DNA from: Halobacillus naozhouensis
Lineage (GTDB): Bacteria > Bacillota > Bacilli > Bacillales > Halobacillaceae
Assembly: GCF_029714185.1 (NCBI RefSeq)
Contig: NZ_CP121671.1
Location: forward strand, 3,224,001 to 3,288,000
Direction of reading: 5' to 3'
Length of the DNA: 64,000 nucleotides
Part shown: positions 1-7,072 of the stretch, piece by piece
How the letters are laid out: every line of letters starts with the position of its first letter
Position numbering within the stretch: the stretch's first letter is position 1
The notes under the pieces: generated by a model
Seen by the model: only the letters and a program-made list of their open reading frames with translations
What the model was told of the DNA's origin: nothing
The model's database searches: none
Translations under genes and position numbers: made by a program

Positions 1-863
1 CATTGCTGTTCCTTGATCAGTTTTCGGGCCGTTTCACGATCCCAACGTGTCATCAGCACCATCGTACTGCCCGCAAAAATCGGCATATGCATGCTGTGTA
101 CCATGCCCGTTACATGGAACAGGGGAAGTGTGGCCAGGCTCTTAGAGCGGGTCGTTGAACGTGACCAATAGAACGCACCAACAGTGTTGGCCTGAACGGT
201 TCGGCTTGTATGCATGCAGCCTTTTGGAAGCCCGGTAGTCCCCGACGTATAAGGCAGCACAGCCAGGTCATCCGCTCCAGACGTAAACTCCTCTGGCTGA
301 ATCCCTTGCTGTATAACCTCCTTCCATAAGTGGTATTCATGCTCGAACGTTTTCCTTTTTGCAGCGACTTCGGCTGGCAGCTCCCCGTCAAACCGATCCC
401 CTATATAATCCGAATAGGCAGCCAGTACTACATGTTTTAGTGCGGTCGTTTCAAGTAAAGGATGAACCTCTTCGATCAGCTCCTGACCGATCAGGCCAGT
501 GGTAATACCACAGTCCTTTACATAGAATTCCAGTTCATTCGCCTTCAGCATAGGATTGATCGGCACTACAACAGCCCCGGCGCGCAGAATCGCATAATAG
601 CTGATAACGAACTGAGGTGAATTTTGCATAAAAAGCAAAATCTTCTCACCCTCGGAAACTTGCAAATCCTGCTGCAAATACCCAGCTAATGCATCTACTT
701 CCTCTAGCAATTGATGATAGGTTAAGGTATAGCCGTAGTAATAAATCGCCTCATGGTCAGGATAGCGAACCGCTGAAACACTGAGATTATCATAGAGCGA
801 AGTCTCAGGTACCGTGATTGACTTCGTTAACTTTGGCCAGAATTCAAAGTGGCTAGTCTGCAT
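1..863 (-). CDS. AMP-forming acyl-CoA synthetase, 3' end outside the window
   Basis: An ATP-dependent acyl-CoA ligase of the ANL superfamily, expected to activate a free carboxylic acid to its CoA thioester so that the neighbouring oxidation enzymes can use it. Only the first ~287 residues are visible and the reading frame runs off the left edge. The frame holds the AMP-binding signature TSGTTGLPKG at about residues 206-215, preceded by the family's typical N-terminal half (MQTSHFEFWPKL start, then a VPINPML segment). The ATG at 863 has an AGGAGAGA ribosome site directly upstream. It lies about 100 bp downstream of the SDR gene ending at 964 and has its own candidate control region with a perfect cre box and an inverted repeat, so it may be transcribed on its own as well as with the cluster. 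Chain-length specificity cannot be read; context suggests a medium, branched or aromatic acyl substrate. Confidence 0.9.
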   Translation of the reverse strand, partial: MQTSHFEFWPKLTKSITVPETSLYDNLSVSAVRYPDHEAIYYYGYTLTYHQLLEEVDALAGYLQQDLQVSEGEKILLFMQNSPQFVISYYAILRAGAVVVPINPMLKANELEFYVKDCGITTGLIGQELIEEVHPLLETTALKHVVLAAYSDYIGDRFDGELPAEVAAKRKTFEHEYHLWKEVIQQGIQPEEFTSGADDLAVLPYTSGTTGLPKGCMHTSRTVQANTVGAFYWSRSTTRSKSLATLPLFHVTGMVHSMHMPIFAGSTMVLMTRWDRETARKLIKEQQ

Positions 864-896
864 GAGATCTCTCCTTTGTTGATAGAATCACAATAT

Positions 897-910
897 TGTA
901 AACGCTATCA
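897..910 (-). promoter_or_regulatory. cre box (CcpA site) before the acyl-CoA synthetase
   Basis: TGTAAACGCTATCA matches the Bacillus catabolite-responsive element consensus TGWAANCGNTNWCA at every fixed position. It lies 34 bp upstream of the synthetase start codon, where CcpA binding would repress transcription when good sugars are present. Catabolite repression of fatty-acid degradation is known in Bacillus. Actual binding is an inference. Confidence 0.7.
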
Positions 911-914
911 TTTT

Positions 915-933
915 TGAATATAATTAATATTCA
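915..933. promoter_or_regulatory. Inverted repeat, possible fatty-acid regulator site
   Basis: TGAATATAATTAATATTCA has perfect 7-bp arms around a 5-bp centre. It lies next to the cre box and upstream of the acyl-CoA synthetase. The outer TGAAT/ATTCA arms resemble the site of the B. subtilis TetR regulator FadR, but the spacing differs by one base. The AT-rich sequence makes a chance palindrome possible. Confidence 0.35.
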
Positions 934-963
934 GTTAATTTGAATGGATAGCTTTACTCTTTC

Positions 964-1752
964 TTACTTAATCAGCCAGCCTCCGTCTACTAACAGATCT
1001 GATCCTGTCATGTAAGACGCTTCCTGTGAAGCCGCAAACGTAATAACGCGGGCGATTTCTTCCGGCTTTCCCACCCGACTTAGAGCTGTATTTCGCTGAA
1101 TCGCTTCTTCAAATCGTTTGTTTTTCAATCCCTCAGCAGTTAAAGGCGTTTCTGCAAACCCCGGTGAAACTGAATTGACGCGGATCCCGTGTGGTGCAAA
1201 CTCTAAGGCAAGCGCTTTTGTAAAATTAATCACAGCCGCTTTAGACGAGCTGTAATGAGGGATTTTCGCTCCTGCCTTATGGCCGGACAACGAAGCTACA
1301 TTCACAATAGCGCGGTTGGCTGCAGGATCCGTCTGCCCTGCGTTTTCACTAGCTTCAATCATCACTGGCCCCAGCACTTTCGAGACAAGAAATACACTTT
1401 TCACATTGGTTTCCTGGATGCGGTCCCATTCATCAGCATCCATGTCTAAGATGGAAGATTTCCCTGAAGAACCGGCGTTATTTACGACCACATGAAGATC
1501 CCCATATTCCTGCTTGATCAACTTCCCAAGCTGTTCCATCTCTTCTTCTTTTGTAACATCTGCTTGAAAGACCGTGGCCGCAGGTTCCGCTGCCGAACTG
1601 TTTATGGCATCCACAACCCTTTCCAGTTTCGAGCGAGTTCGTCCGACGAGAATGACCTTTGCCCCTTCATTTGCCAGTTGAATCGCTGTTTGTTCTCCAA
1701 TGCCGCTTCCCGCACCGGTAACAACAGCAATGGCGTTCTTAAATCTACCCAT
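964..1752 (-). CDS. SDR-family 3-oxoacyl/3-hydroxyacyl dehydrogenase
   Basis: A classical short-chain dehydrogenase/reductase of 262 residues, FabG-like. It has the Rossmann glycine motif TGAGSGIG at residues 12-19, the NNAG motif at 91-94, and catalytic Ser154, Tyr167 and Lys171 (YSSSK). An arginine right after the second strand (VGR, R38) suggests NADP(H) preference. The C-terminal half ends in the usual SDR motif with a glycine-rich DGGWL tail. The start has a GGGAGGAGA ribosome site. It is probably the last or next-to-last gene of the acyl-CoA operon. In this setting it most likely oxidises or reduces a 3-hydroxy/3-oxoacyl-CoA, but SDR substrates cannot be read from sequence; a free alcohol or ketone precursor is equally possible. 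Confidence 0.85.
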   Translation of the reverse strand: MGRFKNAIAVVTGAGSGIGEQTAIQLANEGAKVILVGRTRSKLERVVDAINSSAAEPAATVFQADVTKEEEMEQLGKLIKQEYGDLHVVVNNAGSSGKSSILDMDADEWDRIQETNVKSVFLVSKVLGPVMIEASENAGQTDPAANRAIVNVASLSGHKAGAKIPHYSSSKAAVINFTKALALEFAPHGIRVNSVSPGFAETPLTAEGLKNKRFEEAIQRNTALSRVGKPEEIARVITFAASQEASYMTGSDLLVDGGWLIK

Positions 1753-1783
1753 TGATTCTCCTCCCTTCCTTACACCATTCGGC

Positions 1784-2188
1784 CTAATTGGTAACGAGGC
1801 GTCCCGTTAATATCTCCCTGAGGTCTTCGGATATCGGTTCACTTTTTTGCTCCTTGTAATTGAAACAAACGATCGCTGCTTCTGCCTTAGCGATGACAAC
1901 TCCACTATCCGCTGCCTTAATCTCGTGATGGAATCGAAAACTTTTCGTCCCTACATAGGATATCCATGTCGACACCTTCAGTATTTGTCCAAAATACGCC
2001 TGGCTCAGGAAATCACACTTCGTTGAAGCGATAATGAACCGGCCTAACGTTTCTGAATGATCCGGTAAAACGTCTTCAAAGAACTTCCCCCGCGCTTCCT
2101 CTAAATAGATGAAGTAGCTCGTATTGTTAACGTGGCCGGCCGTATCGGTTTCACAAAATCTCACTCTAACCTCGCATTCATGGTTCAC
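1784..2188 (-). CDS. Acyl-CoA thioesterase, YbgC/4HBT hotdog family
   Basis: A hotdog-fold thioesterase of about 134 residues that should hydrolyse an acyl-CoA to free acid and CoA. The family signature is plain near the N-terminus: ETDTAGHVNNTSYFIYLEEAR, with the Asp of TDTAGHVNN in the catalytic position and the following aromatic/Glu-rich helix. I place the start at the GTG at 2188 because AAGGAGGG lies 7 bases before it; a longer frame to 2218 exists but lacks a ribosome site. The gene lies between the TetR regulator and the SDR gene, all in the same direction. In a degradation cluster it may release CoA from dead-end intermediates, so its presence beside a synthetase and thiolase hints at a substrate that tends to trap CoA. 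Confidence 0.85.
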   Translation of the reverse strand: MNHECEVRVRFCETDTAGHVNNTSYFIYLEEARGKFFEDVLPDHSETLGRFIIASTKCDFLSQAYFGQILKVSTWISYVGTKSFRFHHEIKAADSGVVIAKAEAAIVCFNYKEQKSEPISEDLREILTGRLVTN

Positions 2189-2213
2189 TGCCTTTCCCTC
2201 CTTCCACAAGCTG

Positions 2214-2227
2214 ACCAACCGGTTGGT
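2214..2227. promoter_or_regulatory. Perfect palindrome, probable TetR operator
   Basis: ACCAACCGGTTGGT is a perfect 14-bp palindrome in the gap between the tetR and thioesterase genes. A variant, ACCGACTGGTTAGT (11 of 14 identical), lies upstream of the first gene of the cluster at 9108-9121. Two related sites around one TetR gene make this the best candidate operator for it. Binding is inferred. Confidence 0.55.
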
Positions 2228-2268
2228 ATCCTAATGGGACAAGAACTCCCTGGGGACGTTACTTTTGG

Positions 2269-2838
2269 CTAATCAGCTTGATTGATTCCGTTTAAAATCA
2301 TTTCCAGGTAAATCGTCGTTAATTCTTCTTCCGACACGTCACCTTCAGGGTTGAACCAATAATAACTCCAGTTCGCTACTCCAAGAATACCGCGGGTAAT
2401 CATATCAGGGTTCAAATCATGTTTAAACACGCCCTTGCTGATCCCCTCCTCTACCACGGCTTGTAAGTTTTTGCGAAACTGATCGCGCTTTGTCATCGTC
2501 TGTTCGAGGTACTCAGGGCCGAGGTTTCGCATCTCGCGAAAGAATATCCTGGCACTGCCTCTGCGCCCCCTAATGCTGTGAATCAACATATACACGATGT
2601 CCCGCAGCTTCGCATGGCTGTCTTTTGATGCATCGTGAATAATCTCCTCCTGCTGACTCAGCAAATATTCGATAAAATTAAGATGAATATCTCTTAGCAG
2701 CTCTTGTTTACTTTTGAAATAGTAATAGTACGTTCCCTTCGTGACGCTGAGATCATCGACAATATCTTGAATAGATGTTTCCGTGAAGCCCTTTTTATCA
2801 AATAAATGAATGCATGTATCGATAATTTTCTGTTTCAT
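2269..2838 (-). CDS. TetR/AcrR-family regulator of the acyl-CoA cluster
   Basis: A TetR-type repressor of about 189 residues. The N-terminal helix-turn-helix shows the typical pattern: KQKIIDTCIHLF, GFTETSIQDIVDDLSVTKGTYYYYF, then KQELL. The C-terminal half is a helical ligand domain of the type found in regulators of fatty-acid and acyl-CoA degradation (FadR/YsiA-like), which release DNA on binding an acyl-CoA. I choose the ATG at 2838 with GGGGAGG nine bases upstream; the longer frame begins with a GTG at 2856 that has no ribosome site. It lies between the thiolase and thioesterase genes in the same direction and probably controls the cluster through the palindromes at 2214 and 9108. The effector is unknown. 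Confidence 0.85.
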   Translation of the reverse strand: MKQKIIDTCIHLFDKKGFTETSIQDIVDDLSVTKGTYYYYFKSKQELLRDIHLNFIEYLLSQQEEIIHDASKDSHAKLRDIVYMLIHSIRGRRGSARIFFREMRNLGPEYLEQTMTKRDQFRKNLQAVVEEGISKGVFKHDLNPDMITRGILGVANWSYYWFNPEGDVSEEELTTIYLEMILNGINQAD

Positions 2839-2862
2839 ATCCGCTGTCCTCCCCACTTAGGA

Positions 2863-2882
2863 ATGATATCAAATTATATCAT
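2863..2882. promoter_or_regulatory. AT-rich inverted repeat upstream of tetR
   Basis: ATGATAT and ATATCAT form perfect 7-bp arms separated by 6 bases, 25 bp upstream of the tetR start and 46 bp after the thiolase stop. It could be an operator for a separate tetR promoter. It does not resemble the ACCAACCGGTTGGT sites, so it may serve another regulator or be chance. Confidence 0.3.
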
Positions 2883-2928
2883 ACCTCAAGGACACTTAGC
2901 TCCATCCTTCTCGCCTGCAATTGGCCAT

Positions 2929-4098
2929 TTATCCCCGTTCAATTACCATAGCGATTCCTTGTCCGCCGCCGATACAAGCGGTGATTAATGCATACCTGCC
3001 ACTGGAACGCTTCAGTTCATAAACCGCTTTAGTCGTCAGAATCGCACCTGTTGCGCCGAGCGGATGTCCATGAGCGATCGCCCCGCCGTTTACGTTTACC
3101 TTATCCATTTTCATGTCAAGTTCCCGGTTACAGGCAAGCACCTGTCCAGCAAAAGCTTCATTAATTTCGATAACATCCATATCATCCAGCGTGAGGCCCG
3201 CTTTTTGCAAAACCTTCCTCGTCGCAGGCACGGGGCCAATTCCCATGATGTTCGGGTCAACCCCGGAAACGGTACATTCCCTGACTGTTGCTAAAGGAGT
3301 GACACCAAGCGCATCAGCTTTTTCTCTCGAAAGTAAGGCAAGAGCAGATGCGGCATCATTTAAGCCTGAACTATTGCCTGCCGTCACCGTACCGGCTTCG
3401 ACAAAAGCCGGTCGAAGCATCGCTAGTCCATCCAACGTTGTTTGCGGCCGAGGGTGTTCATCCATCCTGAAATCAATGGGAGAACTTTTTCGCACGGGTA
3501 CACTTATCGGAACGATCTGTTCCTCAAACCTGCCCTCTTTCATGGCATTCGCCATGCGCTGTTGGCTTTGCAGCGCAAATTCATCCTGTTCCTCGCGTCC
3601 CACTAAGTATTTTTCTGCTAAATTTTCCGCTGTAATTCCCATCGGTGGATCTCCTACTTCCTGAGGGGAAAGCTGCGACTTTCGAATCTTCGGAGGCACC
3701 GGACTATACGCGCGCTCCGGACGGTCCATTAAATAAGGAGCACGGCTCATGCTCTCGGTGCCGCCTGCTACATACACATCGCCTTCTCCCGCCTTGATAG
3801 CCTGGGCAGCTAGATGGATGGCGTTTAACCCTGACCCACACTGACGGTCAACCGTCAAACCTGGCAAGTTGATCGAAAGGCCCGTTTGCAGTGCTGATAA
3901 CCTGGCAATATTGCCCCCGCCGCTTAACACGTTCCCAAAAATCACATCCTCGATCATTTCAGGAGCCAGACGGGCACGACTGACGGCTTCCTTGATTACC
4001 TCTGCCCCTAACACATGGGCCGGAATCGAAGCTAACGTTCCTCCCTGTCTGCCGATCGCTGTTCGAACAGCAGAGACGATAACAGCATCACGTTCCAT
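2929..4098 (-). CDS. Thiolase (acetyl-CoA acyltransferase)
   Basis: A 389-residue thiolase that cleaves 3-oxoacyl-CoA with CoA to acetyl-CoA (or propionyl-CoA) and a shortened acyl-CoA. The full catalytic set is present: nucleophile Cys87 in DRQCGSG, His345 in GHPLGATG and Cys375 in TACIGGGQG. Length is normal for the degradative/biosynthetic thiolase family. The start MERDAVIVSAVRTAIG has AAGGAGTGG upstream. It follows the SDR at 4151 with a short gap that holds a 16-bp palindrome. It supplies the final step of the beta-oxidation-like cycle encoded here: synthetase, acyl-CoA dehydrogenase, MaoC hydratase, SDR, thiolase. It could also run in the condensing direction, but the neighbours favour breakdown. 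Confidence 0.93.
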   Translation of the reverse strand: MERDAVIVSAVRTAIGRQGGTLASIPAHVLGAEVIKEAVSRARLAPEMIEDVIFGNVLSGGGNIARLSALQTGLSINLPGLTVDRQCGSGLNAIHLAAQAIKAGEGDVYVAGGTESMSRAPYLMDRPERAYSPVPPKIRKSQLSPQEVGDPPMGITAENLAEKYLVGREEQDEFALQSQQRMANAMKEGRFEEQIVPISVPVRKSSPIDFRMDEHPRPQTTLDGLAMLRPAFVEAGTVTAGNSSGLNDAASALALLSREKADALGVTPLATVRECTVSGVDPNIMGIGPVPATRKVLQKAGLTLDDMDVIEINEAFAGQVLACNRELDMKMDKVNVNGGAIAHGHPLGATGAILTTKAVYELKRSSGRYALITACIGGGQGIAMVIERG

Positions 4099-4132
4099 TT
4101 ATCTTCCACTCCTTTTTCGTAAAAAATGGGTT

Positions 4133-4148
4133 CGTAATACGTATTACG
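4133..4148. promoter_or_regulatory. Perfect 16-bp palindrome between SDR and thiolase genes
   Basis: CGTAATACGTATTACG is fully palindromic and is followed at once by another GTATTAC copy, giving overlapping direct and inverted repeats. It ends 2 bp short of the stop codon of the upstream SDR gene and lies 35 bp upstream of the thiolase start. It may be an internal operator or an mRNA structure. The AATACGTAT core is shared with the LacI-type sites at 55317 and 57081, which may be coincidence. Confidence 0.35.
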
Positions 4149-4150
4149 TA

Positions 4151-4924
4151 TTACATCGCATGTGAGCCGCCATCAATAATCACGACATCACCGGTAATAT
4201 GATTAGAGGCCGCTGAACTTAGAAAAACGGCTGCACCTTTTATATCATCTTCCCCGCCAAATTTTCTTAATGGCGTCGCTTCAAGAAAGGCGTCCCCACC
4301 TTGTTCAATCAACACTTTCGACATTTTCGTAGGGAAAAATCCGGGAGCAATTGCGTTGACATGGATGCCTCTTGGTCCCCATTTGACAGCTAAGTCTTTT
4401 GTAAACGTCAAGACGGCTCCTTTACTAGAGTTATACCCGATCGTATCCATGAACTTCGGATCAGAACCCTTAAGTCCGGCTACAGAAGCGATGTTGAGAA
4501 TTTTGCCTTCTCCTTGCTCAAGCATCACTTTTCCAACAGCCTGTGACATGAGAAAAGTTCCGGTCACATTGACATTAATGACCTTCTGCCAAGCTTCTAG
4601 TGGCATTTCCTCAACAGGTGCTCCCCAAGTAGCTCCACTATTGTTCACTAAAATATCGATGCGGCCGAACCGTTCCACCGTCTTCTCAACCACATGTTGA
4701 ATATCATCTGTATTCGTAACGTCACATGGTAAAGCGAGAGACTCAACGCCGTGCTCCGTAAGCGCCTCACTCACTTCCTGACACGCCTCGAGCTTCCTCG
4801 AACAAACGACAACATTGGCTCCGGATTCGGCAAATCCCTCAGCGATCTGTTTTCCTAAACCTCGACCTCCTCCCGTTACAATGGCGGTCTTACCTTTCAG
4901 GTTAAATAGTTCTTGTACATGCAT
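4151..4924 (-). CDS. SDR-family oxidoreductase
   Basis: A classical SDR of 257 residues resembling gluconate 5-dehydrogenase and FabG-type enzymes. Motifs are TGGGRGLG (17-24), NNSG (94-97), Ser147, Tyr164 and Lys168 (YNSSK). SR at 42-43 after the second strand points to NADP(H). The start ATG has AGGGAGGAA upstream. It follows the acyl-CoA dehydrogenase by 16 bp and precedes the thiolase, so a role as the 3-hydroxyacyl-CoA dehydrogenase of the cycle is likely. With three SDR genes in this cluster, each may act on a different intermediate, or one may act on the starting alcohol or ketone. Substrate not determined. Confidence 0.85.
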   Translation of the reverse strand: MHVQELFNLKGKTAIVTGGGRGLGKQIAEGFAESGANVVVCSRKLEACQEVSEALTEHGVESLALPCDVTNTDDIQHVVEKTVERFGRIDILVNNSGATWGAPVEEMPLEAWQKVINVNVTGTFLMSQAVGKVMLEQGEGKILNIASVAGLKGSDPKFMDTIGYNSSKGAVLTFTKDLAVKWGPRGIHVNAIAPGFFPTKMSKVLIEQGGDAFLEATPLRKFGGEDDIKGAAVFLSSAASNHITGDVVIIDGGSHAM

Positions 4925-4940
4925 GAACGTTCCTCCCTTG

Positions 4941-6146
4941 CTATTGATATTTTTTCAGTTCTGCTCGGGCAATCGCTCGGCGGTGAACTTCATCCGGCCC
5001 GTCGGCTAAACGCAATGTGCGGATATTCGCCCATTTAGCGGCTAACGAGTAGTCATCGCTTACCCCCGCTGCCCCAAAGGCCTGAATGGCGCGGTCAATC
5101 ACCTTTAAGGCCATGTTTGGCGCTACCACTTTGATCATCGCGATTTCCGCTTTGGCCTCTTTGTTGCCAACCGTATCCATCATGTAAGCGGCTTTTAACG
5201 TTAGTAATCTAGCTTGCTCAATATCGATGCGAGAATCAGCAATCCATTCCCTGATCACACCTTGATCAGCAAGCTTTTTGCCAAAAGTCTCCCGTTCATT
5301 GACCCGCTTGCAGAGATCCTCGAGCGCCCGCTCGGCGGCACCGATCGTTCGCATGCAATGATGAATGCGTCCCGGTCCGAGCCTTCCTTGTGCGATGGCG
5401 AACCCCTTTCCTTCGCCCCAAATCAGATTCGCAGCAGGAACTCGGACGTTGTCGTAGTCAATCTCAGCATGACCATGTGGAGCATGATCATACCCGAACA
5501 CCGGAAGCGTTCTTTTAATCGTGACCCCAGGTGTATCCAGAGGAACGAGAATCATCGATTGCTGCTCATGTTTTGCGGCATCTGGATTGTTTTTGCCCAT
5601 GACGATGGCAATCTTGCACCGCGGATCTCCCGCCCCGGATGACCACCATTTCGTTCCATTGACCACATACTCATCGCCGTCGCGAACAATACTCGTTTTA
5701 ATGTTCGTCGCATCTGAAGAAGCCACATCAGGTTCTGTCATAGAAAAACAAGAACGGATTTCTCCATCCAGTAACGGAGCCAGCCACTTTTCCTTCTGCT
5801 CCTTTGTGCCATACCGTTCCAGCAGCTCCATATTGCCTGTATCAGGGGCTGCACAATTGAACACCTCAGGGGCAATGCTCGAACGTCCCATAATTTCACA
5901 TAACGGAGCATATTCGATGTTCGATAACCCAGCCCCGGCTTCGCTGTCCGGTAAAAATAAATTCCACAAGCCTTGCTCCTTCGCCTTCTCTTTCAATTCT
6001 TCTATAATTGGCGGAACTTCAGAGAAACGTGCGTTCTCGTTTAGCTGCTCTTCATACACCGACTCATTCGGATAGACGTATTCTTCCATAAACGCATTTA
6101 GTCGTTCCTGCAACTGTTGAACTTTTTCCGAGTATTCAAATTGCAT
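4941..6146 (-). CDS. Acyl-CoA dehydrogenase, ACAD10/11-like
   Basis: A flavin acyl-CoA dehydrogenase of 401 residues that introduces the alpha-beta double bond. The FAD-binding middle domain has CFSMTEPDVASSD and WWSSGA segments, and the C-terminal helical domain ends with LADGPDEVHRR. The residue in the usual catalytic-base position is Asp382 instead of the Glu of short- and medium-chain enzymes; this ADGPDEVH form is typical of the ACAD10/11 subgroup. The start has a strong AAGGAGG site. It lies between the MaoC hydratase pair and an SDR in one transcript. A second acyl-CoA dehydrogenase heads the cluster, so the two may act on different chain lengths or form a hetero-oligomer. Electron acceptor would be ETF, not encoded here. 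Confidence 0.92.
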   Translation of the reverse strand: MQFEYSEKVQQLQERLNAFMEEYVYPNESVYEEQLNENARFSEVPPIIEELKEKAKEQGLWNLFLPDSEAGAGLSNIEYAPLCEIMGRSSIAPEVFNCAAPDTGNMELLERYGTKEQKEKWLAPLLDGEIRSCFSMTEPDVASSDATNIKTSIVRDGDEYVVNGTKWWSSGAGDPRCKIAIVMGKNNPDAAKHEQQSMILVPLDTPGVTIKRTLPVFGYDHAPHGHAEIDYDNVRVPAANLIWGEGKGFAIAQGRLGPGRIHHCMRTIGAAERALEDLCKRVNERETFGKKLADQGVIREWIADSRIDIEQARLLTLKAAYMMDTVGNKEAKAEIAMIKVVAPNMALKVIDRAIQAFGAAGVSDDYSLAAKWANIRTLRLADGPDEVHRRAIARAELKKYQ

Positions 6147-6191
6147 AGCGAACCTCCTTAAGATGGGCCAACCTATATGTAGCGCGTTTCT

Positions 6192-6593
6192 TTACGCTTT
6201 GCGAAAGGCTACATTGCCCTTAATGACTTCTTTGCCATCCTGATTAGTCGCCTTCACGTCAAAATTCAGTTTTTCTTCCTTGTTTTCGATTAAAACAGCA
6301 TGTAACGTTACTTCATCGTTTAGAAAAACCATGCCTTTAAACCTGATCGTGTAATCCTCGATAAACCCTTCCTCATAATAGGGAGTGAAAAGTTTAGATA
6401 GATTCCCCATCGTCCACATGCCGTGGGCGATAATCCCTGGCAAACCAGCCTTCTCTGCTTCTTCATCAATTGTATGAATTGGATTATAATCCCCCGATGC
6501 CCCGGCATATTTAATCAAATCCAGACGCGAAACTGGGTCAAGCGTAACTGGCTGTAGCGACTCACCAACTGCTAGCTCCGTTAGCACACTCAC
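6192..6593 (-). CDS. MaoC-like enoyl-CoA hydratase, catalytic half
   Basis: A 133-residue single-hotdog MaoC protein carrying the hydratase-2 motif: GDYNPIHTIDEEAEKAGLP followed by IIAHGMWTMG, with the catalytic Asp (GDYNPIH) and His of that motif in place. It should add water to an enoyl-CoA. It starts at a GTG that overlaps the stop of the preceding gene by four bases, which implies translational coupling. The preceding gene encodes a MaoC N-terminal-type hotdog without the catalytic motif. Together they look like the two halves of a heterodimeric hydratase, as known for ChsH1/ChsH2-type enzymes of actinobacterial steroid side-chain breakdown. The partner relation is inferred from coupling and domain type. 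Confidence 0.88.
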   Translation of the reverse strand: MSVLTELAVGESLQPVTLDPVSRLDLIKYAGASGDYNPIHTIDEEAEKAGLPGIIAHGMWTMGNLSKLFTPYYEEGFIEDYTIRFKGMVFLNDEVTLHAVLIENKEEKLNFDVKATNQDGKEVIKGNVAFRKA

Positions 6594-7039
6594 ACCTTCA
6601 TCCCCTTTCGAACCGCCTCCGTAATGATGACGACCTGCTCTTCAGTAAAAATCAGCTGGCCATCAGAGTCTTCCCCATAGCGTTTAATTTGCAAAAATCC
6701 CATTTCACCACTTTTTCCATTTCGCTCATAGTAGTCATGTACTTCCTGATAACAGTGGATTTCCTCGCCTACGAGCAGCGGCCGTTCATAATGATAGAGT
6801 TGTTCACCGTGGATCAACCCTTTTTTCGGCAAATCCAAACCTTCGATGACTCCATAATCAAACACTCTTGGAAAAGTAGGCGGAGCAATGTTAGCGCGAT
6901 AACGTGATTGCCGCCCAGTTTTCTCGCAAATGAAGATCGGATGGGCATCGTCAATTGCCTCCGCAAACTTCTTGACCGCCCCTCTTTCGACTATGTTCTT
7001 TACTTTTCCGGATCGTTTTCCAATACTATCCGTTAACAT
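6590..7039 (-). CDS. MaoC N-terminal (FAS1-like dehydratase) subunit
   Basis: About 149 residues with the fold pattern of the MaoC_dehydrat_N family: a KFAEAIDDAHPIF segment, IAPPTFPRVF, then HGEQLYHYERPLLVGEEIHCYQEV. It lacks the YNPIHxD catalytic motif, so it is probably the substrate-binding, non-catalytic partner of the next gene, with which it overlaps by 4 bp. I start it at the ATG at 7039, which follows GCGAGGTGG; the frame extends to 7069 without a better site. Two separate half-hydratase genes replace the usual crotonase-type hydratase of fatty-acid oxidation, which suggests a bulky or branched substrate. That substrate is unknown. Confidence 0.82.
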   Translation of the reverse strand: MLTDSIGKRSGKVKNIVERGAVKKFAEAIDDAHPIFICEKTGRQSRYRANIAPPTFPRVFDYGVIEGLDLPKKGLIHGEQLYHYERPLLVGEEIHCYQEVHDYYERNGKSGEMGFLQIKRYGEDSDGQLIFTEEQVVIITEAVRKGMKV

Positions 7040-7072
7040 GTGACCACCTCGCTTTAGATTTGGATACACCCT

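Noticed and set aside
110..391. 93-codon minus-strand frame in another phase of the acyl-CoA synthetase
   Set aside because: The true synthetase frame, open to the window edge and carrying the AMP-binding motif, covers this stretch.
3113..3664. 183-codon open frame on the plus strand opposite the thiolase gene
   Set aside because: No ribosome site, low-complexity Ser/Leu-rich product, fully antisense to a well-supported thiolase; a by-product of codon bias on the other strand.
5521..6075. 184-codon plus-strand frame opposite the acyl-CoA dehydrogenase gene
   Set aside because: Antisense to a conserved enzyme, no start signal and no recognisable domain.
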